35,178 nucleotides of DNA from Anaerolineae bacterium. Lineage in GTDB: Bacteria; Chloroflexota; Anaerolineae; Aggregatilineales; Phototrophicaceae. Below the pieces are notes generated by a model. It was not told the DNA's origin and searched no databases. It was given only the letters and a program-made list of their open reading frames with translations. Position numbers and translations under genes: made by a program. The first letter of the stretch is position 1; every line of letters begins with the position of its first letter. Positions 1 to 8,792 of the stretch are shown piece by piece. Location: the NCBI GenBank assembly GCA_016789005.1, contig JAEURA010000056.1, forward strand, positions 1-35,178. Reading direction: 5' to 3'.

Positions 1-828
1 CATGCGGTCGAGCGGCAGGCTCGCCCAGACGTTGAACAATCCTTCGTTGGTCTCGTTGGGAGGCAGTCCTGTCGAGACGACGGTGGCATAGACCGGCGTG
101 TCGCCCTCATAGGCGACGAGCGTCTGCTCGTACAGATCGACCGACACCCATTTGGCGTCCGGGGCGATCCCTTCCGGGCGCTCGATTTTGAAGAATTTCG
201 AGACGAAGCGCTGTTCGATCCACTGATTGGGTCCGATCATGTACCATCGCCAGCCGTCGGCATCGATGGCGGTGGAATAGATGTTGACCAGCTCATAGCG
301 GTTGATGAAGCGCTCGTTGGACGACGAGCGCGGACCGCCGGGATACAGCGAGACGAAGATGCGGCTGAGATCGAGGATGACCGCGAAGGGATGTTCCAGC
401 CCGTCGGCGATCTCGTAGCCGGTGAAGTAGGACGGCTGCTGGAAGGTGGTCAGCTCGCGCGGAATCCAGCTGCCATCGGCGATCTGCAGCCAGCCCTCGA
501 CGCTGGCGTCGATGCCATGAACGGTGTTGAAGCCGGCGGGGATGTCGCCGATGACGCTGCCGCCCGGCGCATCATAGCGCGGCGCGCCATCGCGCGAGAC
601 TCGCCAGAAATTGTACGCGCCGAGCGTGAACCCGTCCTGGTCCACCGGCGTCAGGTTGGGCGGCGTCGGAAAAGCGGCGATCATCGCGGCGCAGTCGGCG
701 CTCAGCGCGCTCCCGTCCTGGTGTTCGGCGCAGACGGTGGGGTCGAATTCGAGAGTCTCCTGAGCCGACGCAGCGCTGATGCTCAGCAGTGCCGCCAGCA
801 GCGGCAGGGCAAGTCGAAGCAAACGCAT
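1..828 (-). CDS. L,D-transpeptidase (YkuD family), exported; 3' end outside window
   Basis: Probable peptidoglycan cross-linking enzyme acting outside the membrane. Read on the minus strand, an ATG at 828 opens a frame that runs uninterrupted for 276 codons to the window edge. The first 23 residues form a signal peptide ending Ala-Ser-Ala-Gln. A middle region (about 65-200) looks like SH3-like, wall-binding folds. From about residue 226 the sequence KWVSVDLYEQTLVAYEG matches the opening strands of YkuD domains. The catalytic His/Ser-His-Gly-Cys part would lie beyond the edge, so activity cannot be confirmed. A Shine-Dalgarno GAGGA sits 7 nt before the ATG. The gene follows the SUMF1-fold gene by 38 bp on the same strand, so the two are probably co-transcribed. 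Confidence 0.8.
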   Translation of the reverse strand, partial: MRLLRLALPLLAALLSISAASAQETLEFDPTVCAEHQDGSALSADCAAMIAAFPTPPNLTPVDQDGFTLGAYNFWRVSRDGAPRYDAPGGSVIGDIPAGFNTVHGIDASVEGWLQIADGSWIPRELTTFQQPSYFTGYEIADGLEHPFAVILDLSRIFVSLYPGGPRSSSNERFINRYELVNIYSTAIDADGWRWYMIGPNQWIEQRFVSKFFKIERPEGIAPDAKWVSVDLYEQTLVAYEGDTPVYATVVSTGLPPNETNEGLFNVWASLPLDRM

Positions 829-866
829 AAGCAGATCCTCAGAACTTGGATGTTGAAGAAAGGGTA

Positions 867-1658
867 TCACGCATCGCGGGCGCAGCGAAAGCCGATGTCC
901 GTCGTCTCGGTCGTGGGTGGGCGAAAACCACGCGCCGCCGCGCGGCTGAGTTCGGCGCTGTAACTCCACGCGCCGCCGCGAATCACGCGCGGCATATCCG
1001 CCTTGCCCGCTTCCTCGCGCCCATCGTCCGGCGTGAAGGGATAGGGCAGAAAGAGGCTGTTGGTCCACTCCCAGACGTTGCCCGCCATGTCCAGCGCGCC
1101 CACCCAGGACGCGCCCGCCGCCCGCCCGCCGCCCGCGTTGGGATGCCCGACCGAGTCGAGCGCCGTCACCGCCAGCGCCGTCTCGAACGTGTCGCCCCAG
1201 GGGTAGATCAGCCCGTCGGGTCCGCGCGCGGCGTATTCCCATTCCGCCTCGCTCGGCAGACGCGCCCCGCGCAGGCTGCACAGGTCGCGCGCTTCGAACC
1301 AGGTGACTCGTTCGCGCGGGAGATCGCCCCCAATGGCATCGAACGCCGCCGGGCGACCAGCGACCGCGCCGAACTGGACGAACTGATCGTGACTCACCTC
1401 ATGGAGATCGATCCAGAAGGCAGTGCCGAAGCAGATTTCGTGCATCGGCTGTTCGTTCGGCGCGCCGTCCGCCTGTCCCATGATGAAGCAGCCCGGCGGC
1501 GCCAGCGCCATCGGCACGCCGTCGAACGTTTCGACGACCGGCGACCAGTCGGCGTTCGCCGTCACCGGCGCTTCCTGCGCCAGGGAGGACTGCGCCGCAC
1601 CGAGCAGCAGGAAAAGGCTGAGGATCGCAGCGCAGCGAGGGGCGCGGAGAATCAGCAT
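867..1658 (-). CDS. Exported SUMF1/FGE-sulfatase-modifying-fold protein, probably not a formylglycine enzyme
   Basis: 263 aa. Residues 1-27 are a signal peptide (cleavage likely LA|Q). The rest is a SUMF1 (formylglycine-generating enzyme-like) fold: an opening with PPGCFIMG, then RLPSEAEWEYAARG, YPWGD, DMAGNVWEWT, and the C-terminal VIRGGAW...GFRCARDA. In true FGE the GGSY block is followed by two copper-binding cysteines; here those positions fall in SYSAELSRAA, with no Cys. This is therefore more likely a binding or structural member, or an unrelated oxidoreductase, than a sulfatase activator. No sulfatase gene is in the window. It lies 38 bp upstream of the L,D-transpeptidase, which suggests a cell-envelope role (inference). 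Confidence 0.85.
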   Translation of the reverse strand: MLILRAPRCAAILSLFLLLGAAQSSLAQEAPVTANADWSPVVETFDGVPMALAPPGCFIMGQADGAPNEQPMHEICFGTAFWIDLHEVSHDQFVQFGAVAGRPAAFDAIGGDLPRERVTWFEARDLCSLRGARLPSEAEWEYAARGPDGLIYPWGDTFETALAVTALDSVGHPNAGGGRAAGASWVGALDMAGNVWEWTNSLFLPYPFTPDDGREEAGKADMPRVIRGGAWSYSAELSRAAARGFRPPTTETTDIGFRCARDA

Positions 1659-1754
1659 GTGGCGTTCAACCTGCTCCTATGCGAAGTTCAAGACAACGTC
1701 CGATTTTGCGACAGGGGCAGGCTGACCGTCAATGCGCGATTGCCCTACGCTGGA

Positions 1755-2867
1755 TCAGCGGCGGGGCAGCTCGACGATGAAAGTCGTGCCCTGATCGATC
1801 TCGCTGGTGACGCTGATCCTACCCTTGTGGCGTTCCACGCAGTCCTTGACGATGCTTAATCCCAGCCCGGTCCCGTTGACGCTCCTGGAATTGGCAGCGC
1901 GGTGGAACGGTTCGAAGATCTTCGACAGGGACTCTGCCGGGATGCCGATTCCCGAATCCTGGATGATGATGGCGACGGCATCGCCGGTTTCCGTCAGCGC
2001 TACGCTGACACCTTTGCCCTCCGGGGAGTATTTGAGGGCATTGGCGGTCAGATTGGTGATGATCTGGCGCAGCAGTTTGGGATCGCCGCTGAATTCCGAT
2101 TTCAGGCGGCTGCTGAAGAAGATCGGGTGCATCTCCTGATCGATGATGCGGAATTCGTCGAGGATCGCCCCGACGAATCCGCTCAGGTCCAAAGGCTGCG
2201 GTTTGAATTCGATGCTGCCACTTTCCATTTCGGCGAGCGCCAGCATGTCGTCGATCATCTGTATGAGCAGCCGCACCGACCCTTCGACCCGTTCGATGTG
2301 GCGATGGCGTTGTTCGGGCGTCAGCCGATCTTCGTACTTCTTGAGGATGCTGATCGAGGTCAGGATTGACGCCAGCGGGTTGCGGAAATCGTGCGAAAAC
2401 ATCGCCACCAGGCGCGACTTCAGCAGCCGCTTATGGCGCTCCTCGTTGAGCGCGCTGGACATCAGGGCGAATTTCGCTTGAACCTGCTCGCTGTGCGCCG
2501 ATGTCCGTTCCAGGCGCGAGCGCACAGCGTTGAGGACTTCGGCATGGGTGAATGGCTTGGTCAGATAGTCATCGGCTCCCAGGTCCATCCCCCGGCGCAT
2601 GGAGTTGCGTTCGGCGGAAGCGGTCAGGAAGATGAACGGGATGTCACTGAGCGCCGCGGTGGACCGCACCTCGATCAGCAGCTCGTGACCATCCATCACC
2701 GGCATGGCAATGTCCGAGAGGATGAGATCGGGACGCTCACGCAGAGCGATCTCCAGCCCCTGACGTCCGTTTTCCGCGCCGATGGCGTCGAAGCCTTCGA
2801 AGGTGAGCCAGTCCAGCACCTCCTCACGTATCGGCGTTTCGTCCTCAATCAGCAGTATTTTGGGCAT
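1755..2867 (-). CDS. REC-histidine kinase hybrid (receiver domain first)
   Basis: 370 aa, cytoplasmic, no membrane segment. A receiver domain occupies residues 1-120 (acidic pocket E8-D9, phosphoacceptor D52 in ILSDIAMP, conserved K104 in LTKPF). A linker helix leads to the dimerisation/phosphotransfer helix with H159 in FSHDFRNPL, then an HATPase domain (about 260-370) with N-box NLTANALKYS, DSGIGIP and GTGLGLSI. The H-box carries DFRNP where most kinases have ELRTP, a known variant. Its start lies inside the end of the upstream kinase gene (23-bp overlap), so the two are translated together. With a receiver at the N terminus it probably takes its signal by phosphorylation from a partner kinase, perhaps the upstream one. 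No DNA-binding response regulator is adjacent. Confidence 0.93.
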   Translation of the reverse strand: MPKILLIEDETPIREEVLDWLTFEGFDAIGAENGRQGLEIALRERPDLILSDIAMPVMDGHELLIEVRSTAALSDIPFIFLTASAERNSMRRGMDLGADDYLTKPFTHAEVLNAVRSRLERTSAHSEQVQAKFALMSSALNEERHKRLLKSRLVAMFSHDFRNPLASILTSISILKKYEDRLTPEQRHRHIERVEGSVRLLIQMIDDMLALAEMESGSIEFKPQPLDLSGFVGAILDEFRIIDQEMHPIFFSSRLKSEFSGDPKLLRQIITNLTANALKYSPEGKGVSVALTETGDAVAIIIQDSGIGIPAESLSKIFEPFHRAANSRSVNGTGLGLSIVKDCVERHKGRISVTSEIDQGTTFIVELPRR

Positions 2868-5529
2868 CCTGTTCGACCTCCGGCGGTCTTTCCGGCAGCA
2901 AGATGGTGAATGTTGAGCCTGCGCCGATCTCGCTCTGGACGGTGATCGTTCCCCCGTGCTTTTCCACAGCCTGTCTGGCGATGCTCAATCCCAAGCCCGT
3001 GCCGGACACCTCGCCGACATTTCGAGCGCGGTGAAAAGGTTCAAAGAGGCGGTGCAGGTCTTCCGGCGGGATGCCGATTCCGAAATCCTGGACGCTGAAG
3101 GCGAACTGTTCATGCAGTTTTTCCAGCCGGACGAGCACCTTCTTCTCTGACGGGGAGTACTTGAGGGCATTGGTGAGGAGATTGCTGAGCGCCTGACGCA
3201 TCAGACGGCTGTCGTAGCGACTATCGACGCTCGGTGCGAGGCACGCATAGTCGATGCGCCCATGATGAGGCGTCAGCCCATCCAGCTCGTCGATGATCTC
3301 GCGGCACAGGGCGTCCAGGTCGCCCGGCGCCGGCTTGTACTCCACCCGCCCCGCCTGGATGCGGGCGAGCTGGAGGACATCCTCCATGATGTCCTTCATG
3401 TGCAGGACCTGCTGGCGAATGCGTTCGAGCCGGTCGGCGATCTGCGCCTCGTTCATGCGGCTGCGATAGTAGGTCAGCGACTCGGCAGCCGCCAGAATCG
3501 ACGCCAGCGGGGTGCGAAATTCGTGCGACGCCATCGAGACGAAGCGCGATTTCAGCTCGCTCAGCTCCTTTTCTTTTCCCAGGGCTTGCAGCAGGTTGAC
3601 CTCGGCTTCCTTGAGCCGCGTGATGTCGATATTGACGCCGATCATGCGGAGCGGCTGACCCTGTGGGTCGCGCAGCACGACCGCCGCCCCGTGAAGATGG
3701 CGCATCGTCCCGTCCGGGCGGCGGACGCGGAATTCGGCGTCGAAAGGGCTGTCGCCGTGCAGCGCGGCATACAGCGCTGCGACAGCGCGCTCGCAGTCTT
3801 CAGGGTGGATGGTGTTCAGCCACCGTTCTATGCCGGTGGACGGTTGATCTGAATCTGCGCCGTAGAGCGCCACCATCTGCTCGTCCCAGGCGAGGATGTC
3901 GCTGCGCACGTCCCATTCCCAGATGCCGATCCCGCCGGAGCGCGTCGCCAGTTCGAGCCGCTGTGAAAGCGCCTGGAATGCCATCTCGCTGGCTTTGCGT
4001 TCGGAAATATCGCGCACGATGCAGACGACGTTTGTCACCGGCTCTTCGGCAGAACGAACCGGCGCGATGCTGATTTCCACATCAACTGCCAAGCCTTCGG
4101 CGCGTATCACCCGAGTCTCGATTCGGCAGTTTCTGTGCTGGGCGGCGACCAGCGCCACGGTCTTTTCGATTCCGTCGGAGTCTTCCGGGCGGAAGAACGC
4201 CGCCAGTTTCGCGCCGAACGCGCCATCCGCTTCGATGCCCACCAATGCATTGAAGGTCTGATTCGTCTGCTGTACACCGCGATCGAGGTCGATCAGCATG
4301 ATGCCGTCGCCGCTGTGGTTGAAAATCGCTTCCAGATTCTCCTTGATCCGCGCCAGTTCGGTGGTGCGTTCGTTCACGCGCCGTTCCAGATCATCCCGCG
4401 ACTCTCGCAGCGCCGCTTCGCCATGCTTCTGGTTGGTGATATCCATCGCGTTGACGATGGCGGCGACGGTTTCTCCGGCATTGTTCCTGACGGGTTGGGC
4501 GCTGATGCGATACCAGCGGGGCATGCGCTGAAAGACCGCCATCGACTCGAAGACGATCCCTCTGCCGGTGTTGAAGACGGTCTCGACGGCTTGATACTGA
4601 TGTTCGGGATAGACTTCCGTCCAGGCTTTGCCGATGATCGCGCCGGGGGTTGTCTGCCGAATGCGGGCGGCGATGGTGTTGGCGAAGAGGATCACGCCGC
4701 CCCGGCTGATCAGGGTGATCGCCGCGTCCGAACTTTCGACCAGGCTGCGATATTTCTCTTCGCTGGCGCGCAGGGCGTATTCCGCCTGCAAGCGGGCGGT
4801 GATGTCGCGCGCGATGCTCTGGATGAAGAGCGGGTTGCCGTGCGCATCGCGCACAACCTCGGCGTTGATCTCCACCGGGATGCGGGTCCCGTCGCGGCGG
4901 ACAAAACGGCGTTCATAGAGCGGGATGTGTTCGCCGGCGATCAGCCGCTTCAGCACGCCTTCGCTCTCGGCGATCTCGCCGGAGACCTGCCAGAGGGTGA
5001 GCCGGGTGATCTCTTCGGGGGTGTAGCCGAGCATTTCCGCCGCGCGTTGGTTGACCTCCAGGTGTCTGCCGTTGAAGTCGAGGATGAACACGGCGTCGTT
5101 CGCCTGCTCGAAGAGCGCGCGGTAGCGTTCTTCGCTCGCCTGAAGGGACTGCTGATAGCGCTTGCGTTCGACAGCGTAACGCAGGGTGCGGGACAGCAGC
5201 GATGCGGTGATCTCGTGTCTGACCAGATAATCCTGCGCGCCCTCGGCGACCGCCAGCGCCGCTTCGGCGGCGTCATCCACACCGCTGAGGATCACGATGG
5301 GCAGCGCTGGGAAAAGCGTCCTGATCTGCTCGAAACCGGCAAGACCGGCGCTGTCTGGCAGCTGCAAATCGAGCAGCAGCACATCGACCTCGCCAGTCTG
5401 CAAATAGGCGACGCCGTCGGCGAGGGAAGTCTGCCGTCTGACGAAAAACAACGCGTCGTTTGAGGCGTCAATGGTATCGACCGCCAGACGAAAGGCTTCC
5501 TCATCGTGTTCGATGATGAGGAGGTTCAC
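2845..5529 (-). CDS. REC-PAS4-histidine kinase hybrid sensor
   Basis: 894 aa from a GTG start at 5529, preferred over an ATG at 5571 because GGAG (5538-5541) sits 8 nt upstream and the REC fold (LLIIEHDEEA) begins at once. Domains: receiver 1-115 with D54 in LLLDLQLPD; four PAS/PAC repeats at about 130-250, 255-375, 405-525 and 540-660, each closing with the usual DIT/DIS motif; a coiled link containing ERRVNERTTELARIKE; HisKA with H669 in SMASHEFRTPL; HATPase about 775-882 with NLLTNALKYS, DFGIGIP and GTGLGLSI. There is no membrane segment, so it should sense a cytoplasmic signal or redox/ligand state through PAS. It overlaps the next REC-kinase by 23 bp. Together they could form a phosphorelay, but the final output is not visible. 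Confidence 0.92.
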   Translation of the reverse strand: MNLLIIEHDEEAFRLAVDTIDASNDALFFVRRQTSLADGVAYLQTGEVDVLLLDLQLPDSAGLAGFEQIRTLFPALPIVILSGVDDAAEAALAVAEGAQDYLVRHEITASLLSRTLRYAVERKRYQQSLQASEERYRALFEQANDAVFILDFNGRHLEVNQRAAEMLGYTPEEITRLTLWQVSGEIAESEGVLKRLIAGEHIPLYERRFVRRDGTRIPVEINAEVVRDAHGNPLFIQSIARDITARLQAEYALRASEEKYRSLVESSDAAITLISRGGVILFANTIAARIRQTTPGAIIGKAWTEVYPEHQYQAVETVFNTGRGIVFESMAVFQRMPRWYRISAQPVRNNAGETVAAIVNAMDITNQKHGEAALRESRDDLERRVNERTTELARIKENLEAIFNHSGDGIMLIDLDRGVQQTNQTFNALVGIEADGAFGAKLAAFFRPEDSDGIEKTVALVAAQHRNCRIETRVIRAEGLAVDVEISIAPVRSAEEPVTNVVCIVRDISERKASEMAFQALSQRLELATRSGGIGIWEWDVRSDILAWDEQMVALYGADSDQPSTGIERWLNTIHPEDCERAVAALYAALHGDSPFDAEFRVRRPDGTMRHLHGAAVVLRDPQGQPLRMIGVNIDITRLKEAEVNLLQALGKEKELSELKSRFVSMASHEFRTPLASILAAAESLTYYRSRMNEAQIADRLERIRQQVLHMKDIMEDVLQLARIQAGRVEYKPAPGDLDALCREIIDELDGLTPHHGRIDYACLAPSVDSRYDSRLMRQALSNLLTNALKYSPSEKKVLVRLEKLHEQFAFSVQDFGIGIPPEDLHRLFEPFHRARNVGEVSGTGLGLSIARQAVEKHGGTITVQSEIGAGSTFTILLPERPPEVEQDAQNTAD

Positions 5530-5685
5530 GACGGTATCTCCTAACACCAGACAGACTGGCGGGGCGTTCATAATGAGGCTGCGTCGATGCTCCGCATTCC
5601 AGGCGTAATTGCAATCTTACAACCATTCCGGTCTGAAGATCGTGAAGAACGCCACGCTAATGTTACAAGTTGGTATGATTGTGAG

Positions 5686-5824
5686 TTAGAGCGTATCTGA
5701 TAATTCATCAACGCTCTCGTAGGGGTGGCTCGCGAGCCGCCCGCGCTGCCTGAAAGATCGTCACGGTTACGGCGGGCGCGTCGCGCCGCGCCCCTACCAA
5801 GGGCAACTATCAGACAGGCTCTTA
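5686..5824. repeat. MITE-like palindromic element, copy 1 (about 139 bp, imperfect TIRs)
   Basis: The ends are imperfect inverted repeats: the left end reads TTAGAGCGTATCTGATAATT, and the right end reversed is TAAGAGCCTGTCTGATAGTT (16 of 20 identical). Inside are two strong hairpins, GTAGGGGTGGCTCGCGAGCC... and ...GGGCGCGTCGCGCCGCGCCC, facing each other around a 29-bp centre, so GTAGGGG and CCCCTAC lie at the outer edges. TA/TTA at both borders would suit an IS630/Tc1-type target. No coding capacity. A near-identical core lies in opposite orientation at 16308-16429. The rest of the 5530-5892 gap shows no gene; it carries the leader of the PAS kinase. Confidence 0.7.
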
Positions 5825-5892
5825 GCAATCATGAATTTTGGACTGTGAACAGGTTGTTTGCGGCGAATGCCAGATAGAGCCATGAAGCGCTG

Positions 5893-6549
5893 TCAGCCGC
5901 GCAGCGCTTCGAGCACCATGCCGCCGTAGAGGGTGATCTGCCGGCGCAGCGTCTCATCAGCGCCGTTCAGGTCGCGCGCGTCGAGCCTGTCGCAAAACAG
6001 CTCGTGCCCGGCGATCAGCGGATCGAGTTCGCGCGCGGGGAGGCGGGTGCGGGCGCGGCGCACACTTTCGAGAATCTGCGCGGCGGTATGCAGCCGGTCG
6101 AGCATCTCGGCGGTGATGGGCTGTTCTGCCCCCGTGATGCGCGCCAGCGCCAGATGCATCTCAAAGAGCATCGCCAGTCCCAGTCCGGTCTTGTTGTCGA
6201 GCGACGCCCGCCGCGCCGCCCGCACGTGCCCGCGCAGCGCATCGCGCAGCGCCTTGTTCATCCGGGGGAAGACCCAGCGCAGCGCCAGCGACTCGACCGC
6301 CGCCGTCAGGGCGAAGATCTCTTCGGCGTCGGCGCGGCTGAAGGCGCGCACCATCACCCCCCGGCGCGGTTGGCTGACCACCCACCCCTGGCGTTCCAGC
6401 AGGCGCAGCGCGTCGCGCACCGTCGCCTGGCTGACGCCGTTGGCTTCGGCGATGCGCAGCTCGACCAGGCGGTCGCCCGGCGCATAGGTTCCGCGTTGAA
6501 TCGCCATCCGCAGCATGCCGGCGAGCGCCTCGACCCGCGTGGCATTCAT
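5893..6549 (-). CDS. GntR-family regulator with FCD ligand domain
   Basis: 218 aa DNA-binding repressor/activator. Winged helix at residues 1-70 (YAPGDRLVELRIAEANGVSQ, TVRDALRLLERQGWVV), followed by an all-helical FCD ligand domain (75-215) with FEMHLALARITG and IAGHELFCDRL supplying two of the usual metal-binding histidines. The last His position of the family appears replaced (LRRQI). The ATG at 6549 is preferred over a GTG at 6558 because it makes an ATGA overlap with the stop of the Ser/Thr kinase gene, implying translational coupling. FCD regulators usually answer to small organic acids or sugars; the ligand here is unknown. It may autoregulate the kinase operon (inference). Confidence 0.9.
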   Translation of the reverse strand: MNATRVEALAGMLRMAIQRGTYAPGDRLVELRIAEANGVSQATVRDALRLLERQGWVVSQPRRGVMVRAFSRADAEEIFALTAAVESLALRWVFPRMNKALRDALRGHVRAARRASLDNKTGLGLAMLFEMHLALARITGAEQPITAEMLDRLHTAAQILESVRRARTRLPARELDPLIAGHELFCDRLDARDLNGADETLRRQITLYGGMVLEALRG

Positions 6550-8708
6550 GACAGCCACCAGCCGTAGGCTCCGCCGTCGGTGGTGACCGGGCGCACGTTC
6601 GTCCCATCAAGGTCCATCAGGAAGAGTTCGTCGCGCCCGCTGATGTCGCTGTTGAAGAGGATGCCGGTTCCCTGGGGATGTTCCTGAGCGCTCCACTCGT
6701 AGCCTGCGCCGTCGTAGAGGATGCGGGCGTTTCCGCCGTCGATTTCCATGCGGGCGACCGCGCCGTAACCCGCGCCATCGGTCATATAGAGGATGTCGCC
6801 TTCGGGCGTGAACGACGCCGACCAGTCCTTAACGTTGTTCTGGGTCAGCGTGATCACCTCGTTGGTGGTCACGTCTAGGCGTTTGATGTCCCAGGTTGCG
6901 GCGTCGTCCGGTCTGCCGCTGGTGAAGATGATGTAGCGCCCATCATCGCTGGCGCGCGCGTGGCTGTTGCGTTCGCCGTCGCTGTAGATCAGCTGCAGAT
7001 CGCCGGCATCGGGGCGAACCTGCATGAGATCGTGCGTGCCGTCGCCGCGCGTGTCTGACGAGAACAGGATGTGCTCGCCGTCCGGCGTCCAGGCGGGGAT
7101 GCGGTCGTTGACCGTGTTGTCGGTCAGGCGGGTCACGCCCGCGCCGTCGATGTCCATGACGTAAATGTCGAAGTCGCCGTCGCGGTCGGACTGGAAGGCG
7201 ACGCGCCCGCCGTCGGGCGAGACCGCGCCGTAGATGTCGCTGGCGGCGTCGCTCGTCAGGCGGGTCTCCAGGCGCGTCGTCAGGTCCAGTCGGTAGAGGT
7301 CGAAGTTGCCGCCCCGGTCGGCGAAGAAGACGACCGACCCGTAGCCGATCAAGCCGGTGGCGGTGGGGCGCACCCCGATCGGCTCTACGCCGCCGTCGAT
7401 CTCGGTCGGCTCCAGGGTCAGCGCACCCAGAGGCGTGCGCGTCGGGACACTCGCCGAAGGGAGCGGCGTCATGGTCGGCTGAACAGCGGTGTCCGTTCCT
7501 TCCGGTGAAGGTGCGGCGGTGGGCGATTCGGTCGTCAGGGCGGTGATCGCCAGGGCTGCCAGCGCGGCGACCAGGGTCAGCAGGGCGCAGCCGATCACCG
7601 CGCCGATCAACGCGCTGGTCAGCAGTGACCCGCGTCGTTTGCGTGGGCGCACTGCGCTCATCGCGGCGGGGTAAGAGGGCGGCGGCACGTAGCCGGTCAC
7701 CACCGGCGGCGGCGTCTGCGGCGGCGTGGGCTGGCGCTCTCCCGCACCTGCCGGCGGGGGACCGGCATTCGACGGGGGCAGCAGGTCAGATCGGCGCAGA
7801 CCGGGCTGGGTGTCCATCAGGTTGATCGCCGGGCTGGGCTGGGTTTCGCTCAGCGCCGCCGCTTCCGGGTGGGTGATCGCCAGCGTCAGCGCCTCGGCGA
7901 GGGCGGCGGCGGTCGGGTAGCGGTCGTCGGCTCGCTTGCTCATCGCCTTGAGGATGACCCGTTCGACCGACGGCGGCAGCGCGCTGTTGAGGCTGCGCGG
8001 CGGCGGGGGCGGCGCGGTCACCTGAAGGACGGCGATGCTGTAGGGCGTGTCGCCCTCGAAGGGGCGCGCCCCGGTCGCCATCTCGAACAGGGTCACGCCC
8101 AGCGCGTAGACATCGCTGCGCCCGTCGAGCGGCTTGCCCTGCGCCTGTTCGGGACTCATGTAGCTGGGCGTGCCGATCACGCCGTGCGTGGTGACGGCTC
8201 CCATGCCGCTGTAGGCGTCGCCCATCAGGCGGGCGATGCCGAAATCGGTCAGATAGGCGCCGCCGTCGTCGTCCAGCAGGATGTTGGACGGCTTCAGGTC
8301 GCGGTGCAGCACATTTTTCAGGTGGGCGTAATCCAACGCCGGGGCGATCTGGGTGACGAAATCACGCATCTGCGCCAGGGTCAGCCTGCCGCTGCGGCGG
8401 ATCAGATCATCGACCGAGCCGCCGTCCATGTAGCGCATGACGATGAAAGGCTGCCCCTCGAATTCGCCGTAATCGTGGACCGGGACGATGTTGCGATGTT
8501 CGAGCTGCGCCAGGATGTGCACCTCGCGCAGGAAGCGCTGCATGTAGGTCTCGTCGTTGAGCATCTGGCGCGGCAGGATTTTGATCGCCACCGGGCGGCG
8601 GTTCATGGAGATCTGATGTGCGCGGTAGACGACCGCCATGCCGCCGCGCCCGACCAGTTCCACGATCTCGCAGCCGCCGATTTGTTTACCGAGGAGTTCG
8701 TCTGTCAT
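6546..8708 (-). CDS. Membrane Ser/Thr protein kinase with extracellular PD40/TolB-like propeller
   Basis: 720 aa. Kinase domain about 12-275 with all Hanks motifs: glycine loop VGRGGMAVVYRA, VAIK (K43), HRDLKPSN, DFGIAR, SPEQAQG, RSDVYALGVTLFE. A Pro-rich juxtamembrane linker follows (about 300-360), then one membrane helix (about 366-398, LIGAVIGCALLTLVAALAAL). The outer part (about 465-720) consists of PD40/WD40-like blades (SPDGGRVAFQSDRDGDFDIY, TPDGEHILFSSD, DLDGTN) resembling TolB propellers. This is a PknB-type sensor kinase that probably reads an extracellular ligand and phosphorylates cytoplasmic proteins. The ATG at 8708 fits the promoter at 8742-8770 better than a GTG at 8729, which would leave almost no leader. 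Coupled to the GntR gene and divergent from the restriction gene. Confidence 0.93.
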   Translation of the reverse strand: MTDELLGKQIGGCEIVELVGRGGMAVVYRAHQISMNRRPVAIKILPRQMLNDETYMQRFLREVHILAQLEHRNIVPVHDYGEFEGQPFIVMRYMDGGSVDDLIRRSGRLTLAQMRDFVTQIAPALDYAHLKNVLHRDLKPSNILLDDDGGAYLTDFGIARLMGDAYSGMGAVTTHGVIGTPSYMSPEQAQGKPLDGRSDVYALGVTLFEMATGARPFEGDTPYSIAVLQVTAPPPPPRSLNSALPPSVERVILKAMSKRADDRYPTAAALAEALTLAITHPEAAALSETQPSPAINLMDTQPGLRRSDLLPPSNAGPPPAGAGERQPTPPQTPPPVVTGYVPPPSYPAAMSAVRPRKRRGSLLTSALIGAVIGCALLTLVAALAALAITALTTESPTAAPSPEGTDTAVQPTMTPLPSASVPTRTPLGALTLEPTEIDGGVEPIGVRPTATGLIGYGSVVFFADRGGNFDLYRLDLTTRLETRLTSDAASDIYGAVSPDGGRVAFQSDRDGDFDIYVMDIDGAGVTRLTDNTVNDRIPAWTPDGEHILFSSDTRGDGTHDLMQVRPDAGDLQLIYSDGERNSHARASDDGRYIIFTSGRPDDAATWDIKRLDVTTNEVITLTQNNVKDWSASFTPEGDILYMTDGAGYGAVARMEIDGGNARILYDGAGYEWSAQEHPQGTGILFNSDISGRDELFLMDLDGTNVRPVTTDGGAYGWWLS

Positions 8709-8741
8709 GCAGGGTGCTTTCCCGTACACAAGCCACTGCTC

Positions 8742-8770
8742 ATTATATGCCGTGCCTGCTCAGCCGCCAA
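8742..8770 (-). promoter_or_regulatory. Sigma70-type promoter of the Ser/Thr kinase gene
   Basis: On the minus strand, TTGGCG (8770-8765), a 17-nt spacer and a perfect TATAAT (8747-8742). Transcription would start near 8735, giving a short leader of about 27 nt to the ATG at 8708. Confidence 0.6.
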
Positions 8771-8792
8771 ACTCCCGGCGTCCGAAAACTTG

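Noticed and set aside
846..1859. 337-codon plus-strand open frame opposite the SUMF1-fold gene
   Set aside because: Arg/His-rich translation with no motif. The minus-strand SUMF1 gene and the end of the adjacent kinase explain the region.
4135..5463. 442-codon plus-strand open frame opposite the PAS kinase
   Set aside because: The opposite strand has complete REC, PAS, HisKA and HATPase motifs; this frame has none.
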